From JBCBJX01 sp038522735 (GTDB lineage: Bacteria > Pseudomonadota > Alphaproteobacteria > Caulobacterales > Parvularculaceae): a stretch of 64,000 bases of DNA. Below, one piece after another: positions 42,653 to 51,293 of this stretch. How positions within the stretch are numbered: position 1 is the stretch's first letter; the number at the start of each line of letters is the position of its first letter. The DNA lies in contig JBCBJX010000005.1 in NCBI GenBank assembly GCA_038522735.1, positions 1 through 64,000 of the forward strand. The letters run 5' to 3'. Under the pieces are notes generated by a model. It had not been told where the DNA came from. It worked only from the letters and a program-made list of their open reading frames with translations, and did not search any database. Made by a program: the position numbers and the translations under genes.

Positions 42653-43465
42653 ATGCCCGACGACACCCACTTCCCCGCCGGCGAGCTTATGAAGGGCAAA
42701 CGCGGGCTCGTCATGGGCGTCGCGAACCAGAATTCCATCGCCTGGGGCATCGCGCGCCAGCTCCACGCTCAGGGCGCGGAGATGTGCTTTTCATATATCG
42801 ACGCGGTCGAGAAACGGGTGCGCAAGCTCGCCGACGAGATCGGCGTCGATTTCCTCGTCTCCGCGGACGTCGCCTCGGACGACGATATGGCGAAGGCTTT
42901 CGCCGCGATCAAAGAGCGCTGGGGCAAGATCGACTTTCTCGTCCACGCCATCGGCTTTTCCGACAAGGACCAGTTGAAGGGCTCCTTCACCCACGTGACG
43001 ACGCGGGAGAACTTCAAGAATACGATGGACGTCTCCGCGTTTTCATTCGTGGACGCCGCTCGGCGCGCCTCGGAGCTCATGTCCGAGGGCGGAACGATGA
43101 TCACGCTCACCTATCTCGGGTCGGAGCGGGTCGTGCCGAACTACAACGTCATGGGGGTCGCGAAGGCGGCGCTCGAAGCCTCCACCCGCTATATCGCGAA
43201 GGACCTCGGGCCTCAGGGCGTCCGGGTGAACGCGATCTCTGCGGGGCCCATGCGCACGCTCGCCATGGCGGGCATCACCGGCGGCAAGTCGCTCATGTCG
43301 ACGGGCCGCGACTGGTCGCTCCTGAAAGAAGACACGACCATCGAAGGCGTATCGGGCGCGGCTCTCTATCTTCTCTCCGACCTCGGAAAATCCTGCACCG
43401 GCGAGGTTCTGCATGTCGATGCAGGCTTCCACGTGGTGGGCGTGCCGGATATCGCGGACGCCTAA
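42653..43465 (+). CDS. fabI: Enoyl-ACP reductase (NADH)
   Basis: 270 residues, AAGGAG ribosome site 7 bases ahead. GLVMGVANQNSIAWGIARQL is the FabI cofactor signature, IDFLVHAIGFSDKDQLKG follows, and the catalytic pair is the Tyr and Lys in VPNYNVMGVAKAALEA. NAISAGPMRTLAMAGI closes the site. It performs the last reduction of each fatty-acid elongation cycle. The gene normally adjoins fabAB in this group; here it has its own upstream region shared with the divergent SdpR-like promoter. Confidence 0.96.
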   Translation: MPDDTHFPAGELMKGKRGLVMGVANQNSIAWGIARQLHAQGAEMCFSYIDAVEKRVRKLADEIGVDFLVSADVASDDDMAKAFAAIKERWGKIDFLVHAIGFSDKDQLKGSFTHVTTRENFKNTMDVSAFSFVDAARRASELMSEGGTMITLTYLGSERVVPNYNVMGVAKAALEASTRYIAKDLGPQGVRVNAISAGPMRTLAMAGITGGKSLMSTGRDWSLLKEDTTIEGVSGAALYLLSDLGKSCTGEVLHVDAGFHVVGVPDIADA

Positions 43466-43468
43466 GGC

Positions 43469-45355
43469 TCAAGCCCGACGGTCTGCGATCCACGCGTCGA
43501 CGCGGTCTTCGAGAAGCGGCAGGGGAACGGCGCCGGCCGCGAGGACGACCGTATGGAAGTCTTTGAGGTAGAAGCCGTCTCCGAGTTCCGCTTCCGCCCG
43601 TTCGCGCAGCTCCATGATTTTCAGCATGCCGAGTTTGTAGGCGCAAGCCTGGCCCGGCCAGACGGAGTAGCGCTCCACCTCGCGCGCGACTGCCGCGGGC
43701 GTGTCGCCAGTCGTCGCGACCATATAATCGATCGCCCGTTCGCGGGTCCATTGCTTTTGGTGGAGCCCCGTATCGACGACGAGCCGCGCGGCGCGGAAGA
43801 GCTCCGCCTGCAGACGGCCGAGATTTGACTCGGGGTCGCCTTCATAGAGGCCCATCTCCGCCGCGAGCGCTTCGGCGTAGAGCGCCCAGCCTTCCGTAAA
43901 TTCGGAGTTCGAGATCATCGCGCGGATGAGGGGAAGATCGAGCGCCTGGGCCGTCGTGATCTGGAAATGATGACCCGGAACCGCCTCATGATAGGTGAGG
44001 GTCTTGAGAGTAAGCTTCGGCCAGTCGGCCGTGTCCTTCAGGTTGATCCAGTAGACGCCGGGCGCCGAGCCGTCGAGGGGCGGGCGCGAATAATATCCGC
44101 CGGGGGCGGAATCTTGCCGGTAGACCGGCACCCGCCGAACTTCGACCTTTTGCGGCGAGACGTCGGCGAAATAGTCCGGAGCCCGCGCATAGACCTCCGT
44201 CACATGGCCGCGAAGATCATAGAGGAGGCGCTCGCGGCCGGCGTCGTCGTTCGGGTAAAGCATGCGCGGCTCTTCGCCGAGGGCGGCGAAGCGGGCGCCG
44301 ACGGACCCTTCTTCGTAGCCGAGCGCCGTGAGGATCGCGTCCATCTCCGCGGTGATGCGTGCGACCTCGGCGCGACCGATCTCATGCACTTCATCGGCGG
44401 TGAGGTCGCCCGCGCCGTAGCGCCTGAGGGCATGGGCGTAGAACGCCTCGCCCTCCGGCAATCGCCAGACGCCGGCCCCCGCCGGGGAGCGCTCCTTTAC
44501 AGCCTTGAGGGCGCCCGCAAGGTCCGCATAGGCTGGGTAGACGGAGCGGTCGACGATCTCTCGTGCCCGCACGCCATAGCCGGCGACCGCCTCCTCCGGC
44601 AGATCCGTGTTCGCGGCGAGCTTCTTCGTCAGCTCCGTGACAAGCGGGTTTTCGGCGGGCGGCGGCGCGATGAACCCCTCGATGCCGACGAGCGCCTTGT
44701 CGATCGCGAACGCGGGGAGGATCACGCCCAGATCAGCGTCGGAATAGATGGCGTCCCGCACGCCGCCGAGCGCCCCGGCGACGCCGGCGAGGCGGCTCAG
44801 ATAATTCTCCGCATCGTCCGCGCTCCTAAGAGGTTGCTGCACCGTCAGGAGTTGCGGCAGGGAGAGCTGAGCGCCGGAGATCTGGGTAAGGATGTACGGG
44901 TTAGCGCCGCCGAGAACCGCGCCGGGGCCAAACTCGAACTGGTTGCGTTCGAGCGCCAGGTTATAGGCGTGCGTCAGGACCGAGAAGGTCTGGGCGTCGA
45001 CGCCCGTCAGCTTCGAGCCGTCGAGGCTCCTCAGGGCGGAAATCATCCGGTCGCTGTGCTCGCGCGCCTCTGCGGACGCGTCGAGGCCGTAGAGGCCGAG
45101 GCGGGCGTTGTAGGTCTCGCCGGCGATCGCCTCGCCGACGCCGAGGCGGGTCGCCCATTCCGGGTTCGCCTTCAGGATCATCGCGGCATGACGGTCGGCG
45201 ATCTCTTTGAGGCGGGCGGACGGATTGGCCGCCGGCGCGGCGGGCGCCGTCGCAGTCGAGGGCGCATCCGAAGACCGGGGCGCCGGCGAGCGGTCGCAGG
45301 CGGCGAGCGCGAGAGCGGACGAAAGACCGAAACAGAGGATGAGACGCAGCGACAT
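43469..45355 (-). CDS. DUF885 lipoprotein, probable zinc metallopeptidase
   Basis: 628 residues. The N-terminus MSLRLILCFGLSSALALAAC gives a lipobox (LAAC, Cys20). A Pro/Ala/Ser linker follows to about residue 50. The DUF885 body ends in the zinc motif YHEAVPGHHFQ (near residue 457) and the downstream FTEGWALYAEALAAEMG, giving HEXXXGH plus Glu, which is the metallopeptidase arrangement of the family. Activity on small peptides is likely but not proved for this group. It converges with fabI 3 bases away and lies on the minus strand as the pnp-rpsO group, separated by the pnp terminator. Confidence 0.87.
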   Translation of the reverse strand: MSLRLILCFGLSSALALAACDRSPAPRSSDAPSTATAPAAPAANPSARLKEIADRHAAMILKANPEWATRLGVGEAIAGETYNARLGLYGLDASAEAREHSDRMISALRSLDGSKLTGVDAQTFSVLTHAYNLALERNQFEFGPGAVLGGANPYILTQISGAQLSLPQLLTVQQPLRSADDAENYLSRLAGVAGALGGVRDAIYSDADLGVILPAFAIDKALVGIEGFIAPPPAENPLVTELTKKLAANTDLPEEAVAGYGVRAREIVDRSVYPAYADLAGALKAVKERSPAGAGVWRLPEGEAFYAHALRRYGAGDLTADEVHEIGRAEVARITAEMDAILTALGYEEGSVGARFAALGEEPRMLYPNDDAGRERLLYDLRGHVTEVYARAPDYFADVSPQKVEVRRVPVYRQDSAPGGYYSRPPLDGSAPGVYWINLKDTADWPKLTLKTLTYHEAVPGHHFQITTAQALDLPLIRAMISNSEFTEGWALYAEALAAEMGLYEGDPESNLGRLQAELFRAARLVVDTGLHQKQWTRERAIDYMVATTGDTPAAVAREVERYSVWPGQACAYKLGMLKIMELRERAEAELGDGFYLKDFHTVVLAAGAVPLPLLEDRVDAWIADRRA

Positions 45356-45447
45356 CGTGGGGCTCCCTCATTGACAGCGGAAGCCTAGCGGAGGTCGGGG
45401 CGGGCCAAAACCCGCGATCGACCAAACCTCGACGCCGCGCAGAAACG

Positions 45448-45473
45448 AAAAAGCAGGCCCGAAGGCCTGCTTT
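45448..45473 (-). terminator. Intrinsic terminator after pnp
   Basis: On the minus strand AAAGCAGGCC-TTCG-GGCCTGCTTT with a T-run follows the pnp stop by about 24 bases. The TTCG loop is the same as in the SEP-CTERM terminators. Confidence 0.9.
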
Positions 45474-45496
45474 CCGGGTCGAAATGAAAGCGCAGA

Positions 45497-47623
45497 CTAC
45501 TCCGCGGCTTCCTCGACGAGCTCCTTGCCCGTCTCCTGATCGACGACCTTCATGGAGAGGCGGACTTTGCCGCGATCATCGAAGCCCATCAGCTTCACAT
45601 AGACCTTGTCGCCTTCCTTCACGACATCCGTCGTCTTTTCAGGCCGGCCGTTCGTCAGCTGGGAGATGTGGACGAGGCCGTCGCGGGCGCCGAAGAAGTT
45701 CACGAAAGCGCCGAACTCGACGGTCTTCACGACCTTGCCTTCGTAGACCTCGCCGACTTCCGGCTCGGCGACGATGGACTTGATCCACTGCGTCGCCGCC
45801 TCGATTTCGGACTTCACCGAGGAGGCGATCTTGATGAGACCGTCGTCGTTGATGTCGACCTTGGCGCCGGTCTTCTCGACGATCTCGCGGATGACCTTGC
45901 CGCCCGAACCGATCACTTCACGGATCTTGTCGGTGGGGATTTGCATGGTCTCGATGCGCGGCGCGTTCTCGCCGAGATCGTCGCGCGCTTCGGTGAGGGC
46001 TTTCGCCATTTCGCCGAGAATGTGGGCGCGGCCGTCCTTCGCCTGGGCGAGGGCGACCTGCATGATTTCCTCAGTGATCCCGGCGACCTTGATGTCCATC
46101 TGGAGAGACGTGACGCCCTCGGACGTTCCGGCGACCTTGAAGTCCATATCGCCGAGATGGTCCTCATCGCCTAGAATGTCCGACAGCACTGCGAAGCGCT
46201 CGCCTTCGAGGATGAGGCCCATGGCGATGCCCGCGACCGGGCGCGTGACGGGGACGCCCGCATCCATCATGGCGAGGGACGAGCCGCAGACCGTCGCCAT
46301 GGAGGACGAGCCGTTCGACTCGGTGATCTCCGAGACGAGACGGATGACATAGGGAAACTCGTCCTGGGACGGCATGACCGCGCGCAGCGCCCGCCAGGCG
46401 AGCTTGCCGTGGCCGATTTCGCGCCGGCCCGGCCCGCCCATGCGGCCCGTCTCCCCGACCGAGTAAGGCGGGAAGTTGTAGTGCAGCATGAACGTCTCTT
46501 TGTACGTTCCTTCGAGGGCGTCGATGAACTGCTCGTCGTCGCCCGTGCCGAGGGTCGCGACGACCATCGCCTGCGTCTCGCCGCGGGTGAAGAGCGACGA
46601 GCCGTGGGTGCGCGGCAGGACGCCGACTTCCGACACGATCGGACGGACGGTCTTGGTGTCGCGCCCGTCGATCCGGGTTCCCGTATCGAGGATCTGGCCG
46701 CGGACGATGTCGGATTCGAGCGATTTCAGGAGGCCGGCGACGACGCCCTTGTCGAGGGCTGCTTCGCCCTCGGGCCCGCCGCAGAGCGCCTCGACGGCGC
46801 CCGACTTCGCCGCGGAGATCTTCTCCTGACGGACCTGCTTCACCTGTTCGGCGTAGGCGTCCTTAAGGGCCGCCTCCGCCGCGCCGCGGACGGCCGCCAT
46901 ATGGGCGGAGTGATCGGCAGGCTGATAGTTCCAGGGCTCCTTGGCGCATTTCTGGGCGAGGTCGATGATAAGGCCGACGACCTCTTTCGCCGCTTGATGA
47001 CCTTTCATGACGGCGCCCAGCATCGTCTCTTCCGAAAGCTCCTTCGCCTCGGACTCGACCATCATCACCGCATCGTCCGTGCCCGCCATGATGAGGTCTA
47101 GCTTCGTCTCCTCCATCTCCGCGAGCGTCGGGTTGACGACGAATTCATCGTTGATCACGGCGACACGCGCGGCGCCGATCGGTCCGAGGAAGGGCACGCC
47201 GGAGATGGTGAGGGCGGCCGAGGCGGCGACCATGGCGACGACATCCGGGTCGTTCTCCAGATCATGGGAGAGGACGGTGCAGACGACCTGCACTTCGTTC
47301 TTGAAGCCCGGGGCGAAGAGCGGGCGGATCGGACGGTCGATGAGGCGCGAGGTGAGCGTCTCTTTTTCCGTCGGGCGTCCTTCGCGCTTGAAGAAGCCGC
47401 CGGGGATCTTCCCGGCCGCGAAGGTCTTTTCCTGGTAATTGACCGTCAGCGGAAAGAAGTCGCGCGAAGGGTCGGCTTCTTTCTGGGCGACAGCGGTCGC
47501 GAGCACTGCGGTGTCGCCATAGGTGGCGAGCACGGCCCCGTCGGCCTGGCGGGCGATGCGGCCGGATTCAAGCGTCAGCGTACGGCCCGCCCATTCGATA
47601 GACGATTTGTGGATTTCGAACAT
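45497..47623 (-). CDS. pnp: Polynucleotide phosphorylase
   Basis: 708 residues. Two RNase PH-like cores (about 1-220 and 310-550) hold the phosphate site, including GRMGGPGRREIGHGKLAWRAL and the GSSSMATVCGSSLAMMDAGVP catalytic loop. The C-terminal KH domain (IREVIGSGGKVIREIVEKTG) and S1 domain (GKVVKTVEFGAFVNF) bind RNA. It degrades RNA from 3' ends phosphorolytically and is part of the degradosome. The rpsO-pnp order is universal in Proteobacteria, and in E. coli pnp controls its own mRNA after RNase III cleavage of a leader hairpin; a strong hairpin is present in the rpsO-pnp gap here. Confidence 0.98.
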   Translation of the reverse strand: MFEIHKSSIEWAGRTLTLESGRIARQADGAVLATYGDTAVLATAVAQKEADPSRDFFPLTVNYQEKTFAAGKIPGGFFKREGRPTEKETLTSRLIDRPIRPLFAPGFKNEVQVVCTVLSHDLENDPDVVAMVAASAALTISGVPFLGPIGAARVAVINDEFVVNPTLAEMEETKLDLIMAGTDDAVMMVESEAKELSEETMLGAVMKGHQAAKEVVGLIIDLAQKCAKEPWNYQPADHSAHMAAVRGAAEAALKDAYAEQVKQVRQEKISAAKSGAVEALCGGPEGEAALDKGVVAGLLKSLESDIVRGQILDTGTRIDGRDTKTVRPIVSEVGVLPRTHGSSLFTRGETQAMVVATLGTGDDEQFIDALEGTYKETFMLHYNFPPYSVGETGRMGGPGRREIGHGKLAWRALRAVMPSQDEFPYVIRLVSEITESNGSSSMATVCGSSLAMMDAGVPVTRPVAGIAMGLILEGERFAVLSDILGDEDHLGDMDFKVAGTSEGVTSLQMDIKVAGITEEIMQVALAQAKDGRAHILGEMAKALTEARDDLGENAPRIETMQIPTDKIREVIGSGGKVIREIVEKTGAKVDINDDGLIKIASSVKSEIEAATQWIKSIVAEPEVGEVYEGKVVKTVEFGAFVNFFGARDGLVHISQLTNGRPEKTTDVVKEGDKVYVKLMGFDDRGKVRLSMKVVDQETGKELVEEAAE

Positions 47624-47670
47624 GTGGGATTCCTTCCCGGGCCGATCATCGTCGCCGGCCCGTGCTTACG

Positions 47671-47698
47671 AAAACGGGCGTCCGCAGAGGACGCCCGT
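47671..47698 (-). terminator. Strong hairpin in the rpsO-pnp gap
   Basis: On the minus strand a 10-bp perfect stem ACGGGCGTCC/GGACGCCCGT with a 5-base loop, followed by four T, lies 17 bases after rpsO and about 50 before pnp. It may be a partial terminator or the RNase III processing site known for pnp leaders. Confidence 0.75.
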
Positions 47699-47714
47699 GT
47701 GGGAGATGATCTGC

Positions 47715-47984
47715 TTAGCGGCGCAGACCGAGCCGTTCGATGAGGCTCTGATAGCGAGCCTGGTCCTTGCGCTTCACATAGTCGAGCAGGCGACGGCGCT
47801 GGGAGACCATCTTCAGAAGGCCGCGACGGGAGTGGTTGTCTTTCTTGTGGCCTTTGAAGTGTTCGGTGAGGTTGGAGATGCGTTCCGAAAGGATCGCCAC
47901 CTGCACCTCGGGCGAGCCGGTGTCGCCCTGGTTCGTCGCATATTCGCGGACAAGTTCTGCTTTGCGCTCAGGCGTAATGGACAT
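47715..47984 (-). CDS. rpsO: Small ribosomal subunit protein uS15
   Basis: 89 residues, the standard length. GDTGSPEVQVAILSERI and the 16S-binding region LTEHFKGHKKDNHSRRGLLKMVSQRRRLLDYVKR (in parts: HFKGHKKDNHSRRGLL and MVSQRRRLLDYVKR) identify it. It binds the 16S rRNA three-way junction early in 30S assembly. AAGGTG is the ribosome site. A leader hairpin at 48021-48046 may serve autoregulation by S15, a feature seen in several bacteria. Confidence 0.98.
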   Translation of the reverse strand: MSITPERKAELVREYATNQGDTGSPEVQVAILSERISNLTEHFKGHKKDNHSRRGLLKMVSQRRRLLDYVKRKDQARYQSLIERLGLRR

Positions 47985-48020
47985 GGGTTTTCACCTTACA
48001 TCCGGCGTCGCGATTGGCGG

Positions 48021-48046
48021 CCTGGCCGGGACGCCGTCCAGCCAGG
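48021..48046 (-). promoter_or_regulatory. Hairpin in the rpsO leader
   Basis: CCTGGC and GCCAGG close a stem, with GGAC/GTCC inside after a small internal loop. It lies 37-62 bases before the rpsO start. S15-binding leader elements vary widely between bacteria, so an autoregulatory role is only a candidate. A weak TGGACA-N16-TGATAA promoter lies further upstream on the same strand. Confidence 0.35.
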
Positions 48047-48246
48047 TCGGGCTCCTGATACTCTAAGGAGGAGCCGGGTTATCATGTCGGCGACGGCGCT
48101 TGTCCAGCGTAATCGACGCGCATCGCGGATTACCCCCCATTTACGTTAAGAGAATGTGTCAAAACTGCGTTTCGGCGGATTAACCCGCCGTTTTGAACGG
48201 CGGCGGTACCCTCCGCTCAACTCCGACATGGCGCGCGGCGGCCCCG

Positions 48247-50205
48247 ATGGACGACGATAAGAAGCTCGAGAAAATCGCCGCCCATGTTCCGGGCGTCCTC
48301 TACCAGTTTCTCCTGCGGCCGGACGGGAGCGCCTGCTTTCCTTATGCGAGCCCCGGCATCGCCGACGTCTACGGCGTCGATCCAGCCGACATCACCGAAA
48401 GCGCCGACCCGGTCTACGCCGTCATCCATGAAGACGATTTCGAAGAGGTCAGCCGAGCGATCAACCGCTCCGCCGCGGAGCTGACGACGTGGCGGAGCGA
48501 GTACCGCGCCAACCACCCCGACAAGGGCGTGTTGTGGCTCTACGGGGAAAGCCGGCCGGAAGCGCTGCCCGACGGCGGCGTGCTCTGGCACGGCTACATC
48601 GTCGACATCACGCGGGAAAAAGCCGCCGCCGCAGAAATCGAGCGCGCGAAGACCGAAGCTGAAATGGAGCGCGAGCGCTTCCAGCTTGCGATCGCCGGCG
48701 CCAACGACGGCATCTTCGACATCGATTTCGAAAACGGGACGGAGTTCTACTCCGACCGGAATTTCGAGATGCTCGGCGCGCCCGTCGAGGCCGGCGTCAC
48801 GCCGCAATGGTGGTTCAATAAGGTCCACCCCGACGATTTGAAGGTGATCGGCCCGCGCTACCTCGACTTTTTGAAGACGGACTCCGTCTGGGACGTCGCC
48901 TATCGCATCCGCGCCGCCGACGGGTCATGGCGCTGGTGGCGGTCCCGGGCGAAAGCGAAGCGTAACGCGGACGGGCGGGCCGCACGCGTCATCGGCTCGA
49001 ACACCGACGTCACAGAACTGATTGCGGCTCGCGAAAAGGCCGAGGCGGAGCTCAAGCGCGCCGAAGAAGCCAACACGCTGAAGACCGAGTTTCTCGCCAA
49101 TATGAGCCATGAAATCCGCACCCCCCTCAACGGCGTTCTGGGCATGGCGCAGGTTCTGGAGAGGTCCGATCTGCAAACGGAGCAACAGCGCTGCGTGGAC
49201 GTCATCCTCGCCTCCGGGGAGACGTTGCTGGCGCTGATCAACGACGTCCTCGATCTTTCGAAGATCGAGGCGGGCATGCTGGAACTTGATCGGGACGTGT
49301 TCGAACCGGCGGCCATCGTCTCCCAGGCTCTCGACACGGTGCTAAGCCTCGCGACGGCCAAAGGTCTCGCCCTCACCTCGGAGTTCGCGGCCGGAAGCGA
49401 CGTCCCGCGCATCGGGGATGCTGCGCGCCTCCGGCAGGTGCTGGTCAACCTCCTCGGAAACGCGATCAAGTTCACGGGAAGCGGGCGCGTGTGCGTCCGG
49501 GTGCGCGGGCTGACCGACGGCCTCCGGTTCGAAGTAGAGGATACCGGACCCGGCGTTCCGGAAGAAAAGCGCGAGCACGTCTTCGACCGGTTCCGGCAAG
49601 CGGACGCCTCGGCCCGCAGACGCCACGGCGGCGCTGGGCTCGGCCTCGCGATCACCCGGGAGATCGTGGAACTCGCCGGCGGGCGCATCGGATGCGACGC
49701 GGCGCCGGAGGGCGGGGCGCTCTTCTGGTTCGAATTGCCGATGGAGGTCGCCGAGCCCCGACCCGTCTCGTCCGCACCCGTCAAAACAGTTCAAAACGGA
49801 ACCGCACTTGGGCGCGTCCTTCTCGCGGAAGACATCGCCGTCAACGCCGAGATCGTCCGGCTGGCGCTTGAGCCGATCGGCTGCTCTATCAACGTGGTCG
49901 AGAACGGGCGCGAGGCCCTCGAGGCCCTCGATGGGGAGGGTGAATACGATCTTGTGCTGATGGACGTTCAGATGCCGGTGATGACCGGCGACGAGGCGCT
50001 GCGGGCGATCCGGGCGAGCGGCGCAGCGTATGCGGATATCCCGATCGTCATGCTGACGGCGAATGCAACGGAAGATCTGCGCACAACCTACTTGAGGGAC
50101 GGCGCGACGAACTATCTGTCGAAGCCAATCATCATCGACGACTTGATCACCGTCGTCTCGGACCTCTGCCGCAACGAGAGCCGGGCGCGGAGCATTGCGG
50201 TCTAG
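48247..50205 (+). CDS. Hybrid sensor histidine kinase with two PAS domains and a receiver
   Basis: 652 residues from ATG 48247; TTG 48193 lies in a hairpin (48185-48203) and is less likely. There is no signal peptide or membrane helix, so it is cytoplasmic. Two PAS domains (about 20-140 and 150-285, ending in DITREK and DVTELI) are followed by the phospho-acceptor FLANMSHEIRTPLNGVLGMAQ, N-box LLGNAIKFTG, and G2 GAGLGLAITREI. The C-terminal receiver has the acidic LLAED and phospho-Asp in LVLMDVQMPVMTG. It is on the strand opposite to the ribosomal genes. Its TAG shares the CTAG palindrome with the truB stop. Confidence 0.92.
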   Translation: MDDDKKLEKIAAHVPGVLYQFLLRPDGSACFPYASPGIADVYGVDPADITESADPVYAVIHEDDFEEVSRAINRSAAELTTWRSEYRANHPDKGVLWLYGESRPEALPDGGVLWHGYIVDITREKAAAAEIERAKTEAEMERERFQLAIAGANDGIFDIDFENGTEFYSDRNFEMLGAPVEAGVTPQWWFNKVHPDDLKVIGPRYLDFLKTDSVWDVAYRIRAADGSWRWWRSRAKAKRNADGRAARVIGSNTDVTELIAAREKAEAELKRAEEANTLKTEFLANMSHEIRTPLNGVLGMAQVLERSDLQTEQQRCVDVILASGETLLALINDVLDLSKIEAGMLELDRDVFEPAAIVSQALDTVLSLATAKGLALTSEFAAGSDVPRIGDAARLRQVLVNLLGNAIKFTGSGRVCVRVRGLTDGLRFEVEDTGPGVPEEKREHVFDRFRQADASARRRHGGAGLGLAITREIVELAGGRIGCDAAPEGGALFWFELPMEVAEPRPVSSAPVKTVQNGTALGRVLLAEDIAVNAEIVRLALEPIGCSINVVENGREALEALDGEGEYDLVLMDVQMPVMTGDEALRAIRASGAAYADIPIVMLTANATEDLRTTYLRDGATNYLSKPIIIDDLITVVSDLCRNESRARSIAV

Positions 50206-51128
50206 AAACTGAAAACGCGCGTCGGCTTCAGAGCGAGGCCGTCGAGCGCGCAGATCGCCACCGGATCGCCCTCGCAGGTGACGAAGACGGTTTCAAGCGC
50301 TCCGGCCTCGCCGGCCCTTACACCGCGTGCGTCGACCGGCGCCATGACGGCGGTCTGCCCGTTGCGCAGGCGCGCCGCCGCCGTTCCATCGACGCTCGCC
50401 TGCGGGTAGTCGGCGAAGACGCTGTCGACGCCTTCGAGCATCGCGTCGCGCTCGTCGGGATCCGCCGCCTCCAGTTCCGCCATCGCGACAGCGTTTCCCT
50501 CGGTGAACGGGCCGACTGCAGTGCGGCGCAGTTCGACGACGTGGGCGTGGGAACCGAGGGCTTCGGCGAGATCGCGCACAAGCGAGCGCACGTAAACGCC
50601 CTTTCCTGTCCGCGCCTCGAATTCAGCCGTGTCCGGCGCCGGCATGGCGAGCAGTCGAAAAGCGGCGACGAAGGCCGGTCGGCTTGCGATCTCCACCGCC
50701 TCGCCGGCCCGCGCCAGATCATAGGCCCGCTCGCCGCCGACCCGCACGGCGGAGAATTGCGGCGGACGCTGCTCAATGCTCCCGGTAAAACGCGGGAGAG
50801 CCGCCTCGATCGCTTCCGACGTCGGAAGAACGTCCGATCGCGCGATCACCTCGCCTTCCAGATCGTCCGTCGTTGTGGCGACGCCGAACCGGGCGGCGAA
50901 CCGGTATGTTTTTTCCCCATCCTGGACGTAGGGCGCGGTTTTGGTCGCTTCGCCGAACGCGATCGGGAGGACGCCCGTCGCCAGAGGGTCGAGGGTGCCG
51001 GCGTGACCTGCTTTCTTCGCATCGAACAGCCGGCGCGCCTTCCCGACCGCCTGCGTCGAGCCGACATCGTAGGCTTTGTCCAGAATAAGCCAGCCGTGAA
51101 CGTCCCGGCCGCGCTTGCGCCGCGCCAT
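50202..51128 (-). CDS. truB: tRNA pseudouridine(55) synthase
   Basis: 308 residues from ATG 51128, with AAGGAGG 7 bases ahead; the longer open frame is not used. The catalytic Asp47 is in HAGTLDPLATGVLP. KTYRFAARFG and GGERAYDLARAGE follow as the TruB insertions. It makes pseudouridine at position 55 of all tRNAs. In relatives truB lies between rbfA and rpsO, here separated from both by a hybrid kinase on the opposite strand. Confidence 0.96.
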   Translation of the reverse strand: MARRKRGRDVHGWLILDKAYDVGSTQAVGKARRLFDAKKAGHAGTLDPLATGVLPIAFGEATKTAPYVQDGEKTYRFAARFGVATTTDDLEGEVIARSDVLPTSEAIEAALPRFTGSIEQRPPQFSAVRVGGERAYDLARAGEAVEIASRPAFVAAFRLLAMPAPDTAEFEARTGKGVYVRSLVRDLAEALGSHAHVVELRRTAVGPFTEGNAVAMAELEAADPDERDAMLEGVDSVFADYPQASVDGTAAARLRNGQTAVMAPVDARGVRAGEAGALETVFVTCEGDPVAICALDGLALKPTRVFSF

Positions 51129-51293
51129 GGCGAACCTCCTTCGGCCGCTTCGGATCGGACGAAGAGGCCGCGATTTCAGGGACGCGGGGGCTCCCACAGG
51201 GCGTCTCGCGGGTCAAGCGGCGTCAAGAAGATCGCAAGGCGTCGGCGGCATACTTCCGCCGAGCAGCGCGAGCGACACGCAGGATCAACACGA

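Noticed and set aside
48185..48203. Hairpin CCGCCGTT/AACGGCGG before the first hybrid kinase as a terminator
   Set aside because: No T-run and no gene ends just before it on either strand; left as part of the leader.
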